Origin: Polynucleobacter sp. UBA2650
GTDB lineage: Bacteria; Pseudomonadota; Gammaproteobacteria; Burkholderiales; Burkholderiaceae
Assembly: GCA_002359975.1 (NCBI GenBank)
Contig: DENG01000100.1
Location: 4,896 to 18,963, forward strand
Reading direction: 5' to 3'
DNA length: 14,068 nt
Of this stretch, positions 13,302-14,068 are shown piece by piece. The notes beneath the pieces are model-generated. The model did not search any database. It was not told where the DNA came from and saw only the letters and a list, made by a program, of their open reading frames with translations. The first letter of the stretch is position 1; the number at the start of each line of letters is the position of its first letter. The position numbers were made by a program, and so were the translations under genes.

Positions 13302-14068
13302 ATGAAAACGTATCAAAAAGTATTCTCATATGGTCTGTTGTCAGGAGTCGCTATCGCCCTATTGGCAGCCTGTGGAAAGCCTGCAGACAATGAGATTAAG
13401 ATTGGGCACGTTGCGCCTATTACGGGATCCATTGCCCATATGGGTAAGCAGAATGAAAACGGAGCCTTACTTGCAGTCGAGGAAATTAACAAAGCAGGCC
13501 TCACTATTAATGGTAAAAAAGTAGTGCTGAAGTTAGTTCCTGAAGACGATGCAGCAGATCCAAAGACCGCCACTCAGGTTGCTCAAAAATTAGTCGATGC
13601 AAAAGTGGTTGCTGTGGTTGGGCACTTGAATTCTGGAACCAGTATTCCAGCAGCAAAGATTTATAGTGATGCTGGTATTACACAAGTGTCTCCATCGGCC
13701 ACTAATCCGGATTACACCAAGCAAGGTTTCAAGACGACCTATCGATTGGTAGCAACCGATGCACAACAGGGGCCCGCATTAGCGAATTATGTGGCGAATA
13801 ACATCAAGGCAAAAGTGGTAGCCATCATTGATGATTCAACCCAGTATGGCAAAGGGCTTGCTGATGAATTTGAGAAAACAGCAAAAGCTGCCGGTATCAA
13901 AGTACTAGCCCGTGAAGCAACAAATGACAAGGCAACCGACTTTAAGGCGATTTTGACTAAGGTCAAAGCAGGGAAGCCTGATGTCATTATGTATGGTGGT
14001 ATGGATGCCACGGGTGGCCCCTTAGCTAAGCAAGCTCAGGAACTCGGCATTAAAGCCAAGATTGTGGG
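13302..14068 (+). CDS. Branched-chain amino acid ABC transporter substrate-binding protein, 5' part
   Basis: Partial gene running off the window; 255 residues are visible. It is a LivK-type periplasmic binding protein (type 1 fold) that would deliver leucine, isoleucine, valine or a related ligand to a LivHMGF-type ABC importer. After a basic hydrophobic signal (1-23) comes LAAC with C24, a lipobox, so it is probably lipid-anchored. The first lobe follows with IKIGHVAPITGSIAHMGKQN, then EEINKAG, VVGHLNSGTSIPAAKIY and the ligand-contact region SPSATNPDYT; YGKGLADEFEKTAKAAG belongs to the second lobe. AGGAGA (13288-13293) eight bases before the ATG is a strong ribosome binding site. The 33-base spacer after ispH shows neither terminator nor clear promoter, so it might be read from the ispH transcript. 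The exact ligand cannot be told. Confidence 0.92.
   Translation, partial: MKTYQKVFSYGLLSGVAIALLAACGKPADNEIKIGHVAPITGSIAHMGKQNENGALLAVEEINKAGLTINGKKVVLKLVPEDDAADPKTATQVAQKLVDAKVVAVVGHLNSGTSIPAAKIYSDAGITQVSPSATNPDYTKQGFKTTYRLVATDAQQGPALANYVANNIKAKVVAIIDDSTQYGKGLADEFEKTAKAAGIKVLAREATNDKATDFKAILTKVKAGKPDVIMYGGMDATGGPLAKQAQELGIKAKIV

Noticed and set aside
1..14068. tRNA, rRNA, CRISPR array, prophage, toxin-antitoxin or defence genes
   Set aside because: Read through on both strands: spacers are too short for most of these, no repeat-spacer pattern is present, and all long frames are housekeeping families or their shadows.

Overview
The window looks like core chromosome of a betaproteobacterium (Burkholderiales), most likely Polynucleobacter or a close relative. 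I judge this from the protein sequences, the moderate base composition by eye (not computed), the very short spacers and the gene order. No database search was possible. Every stretch is explained by a recognisable housekeeping gene or a short spacer. I see no prophage, insertion sequence, CRISPR array, tRNA or rRNA, and no gene-free stretch longer than about 115 bases.

Layout. (1) 1-1149, plus: 3' half of clpA, converging on dut with a long hairpin at the junction. (2) 7171 down to 1168, minus: a tight run ribF-ileS-lspA-coaBC-dut, with overlaps or gaps of 2-18 bases, very probably one operon read from a promoter next to ribF. (3) 7211-9303, plus: purN and an RsmB/NOP-type rRNA cytosine methyltransferase overlapping by 4 bases, divergent from ribF. 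(4) 9354-10559, plus: a membrane fatty acid desaturase with a TTG start. (5) A bidirectional terminator, then on the minus strand rpmG, rpmB (ribosomal proteins L33 and L28) and radC. (6) 11852-13268, plus: fkpB-ispH, whose first codon directly abuts the radC start on the other strand (CATATG). (7) 13302 to the end, plus: the 5' part of a LivK-type amino acid binding protein carrying a lipobox.

How the genes relate. RibF makes FMN and FAD, and the CoaC half of CoaBC uses FMN. LspA is the signal peptidase that would process lipoproteins such as the LivK-like protein. IleS, L28, L33 and the rRNA methyltransferase serve translation. Dut and PurN serve nucleotide metabolism, IspH isoprenoid synthesis and the desaturase membrane lipids. 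The gene set combines members of two clusters that are separate in E. coli: ribF-ileS-lspA-fkpB-ispH, and radC-rpmB-rpmG beside coaBC-dut.

I did not find an undescribed system. The points of real interest are small-scale: hairpins that hold a gene's stop codon in their loop (dut, rpmG), a zero-gap divergent start pair with a predicted leaderless transcript (radC/fkpB), overlapping divergent -10 elements (ribF/purN), several non-ATG starts, and an extra helical tail on the desaturase.
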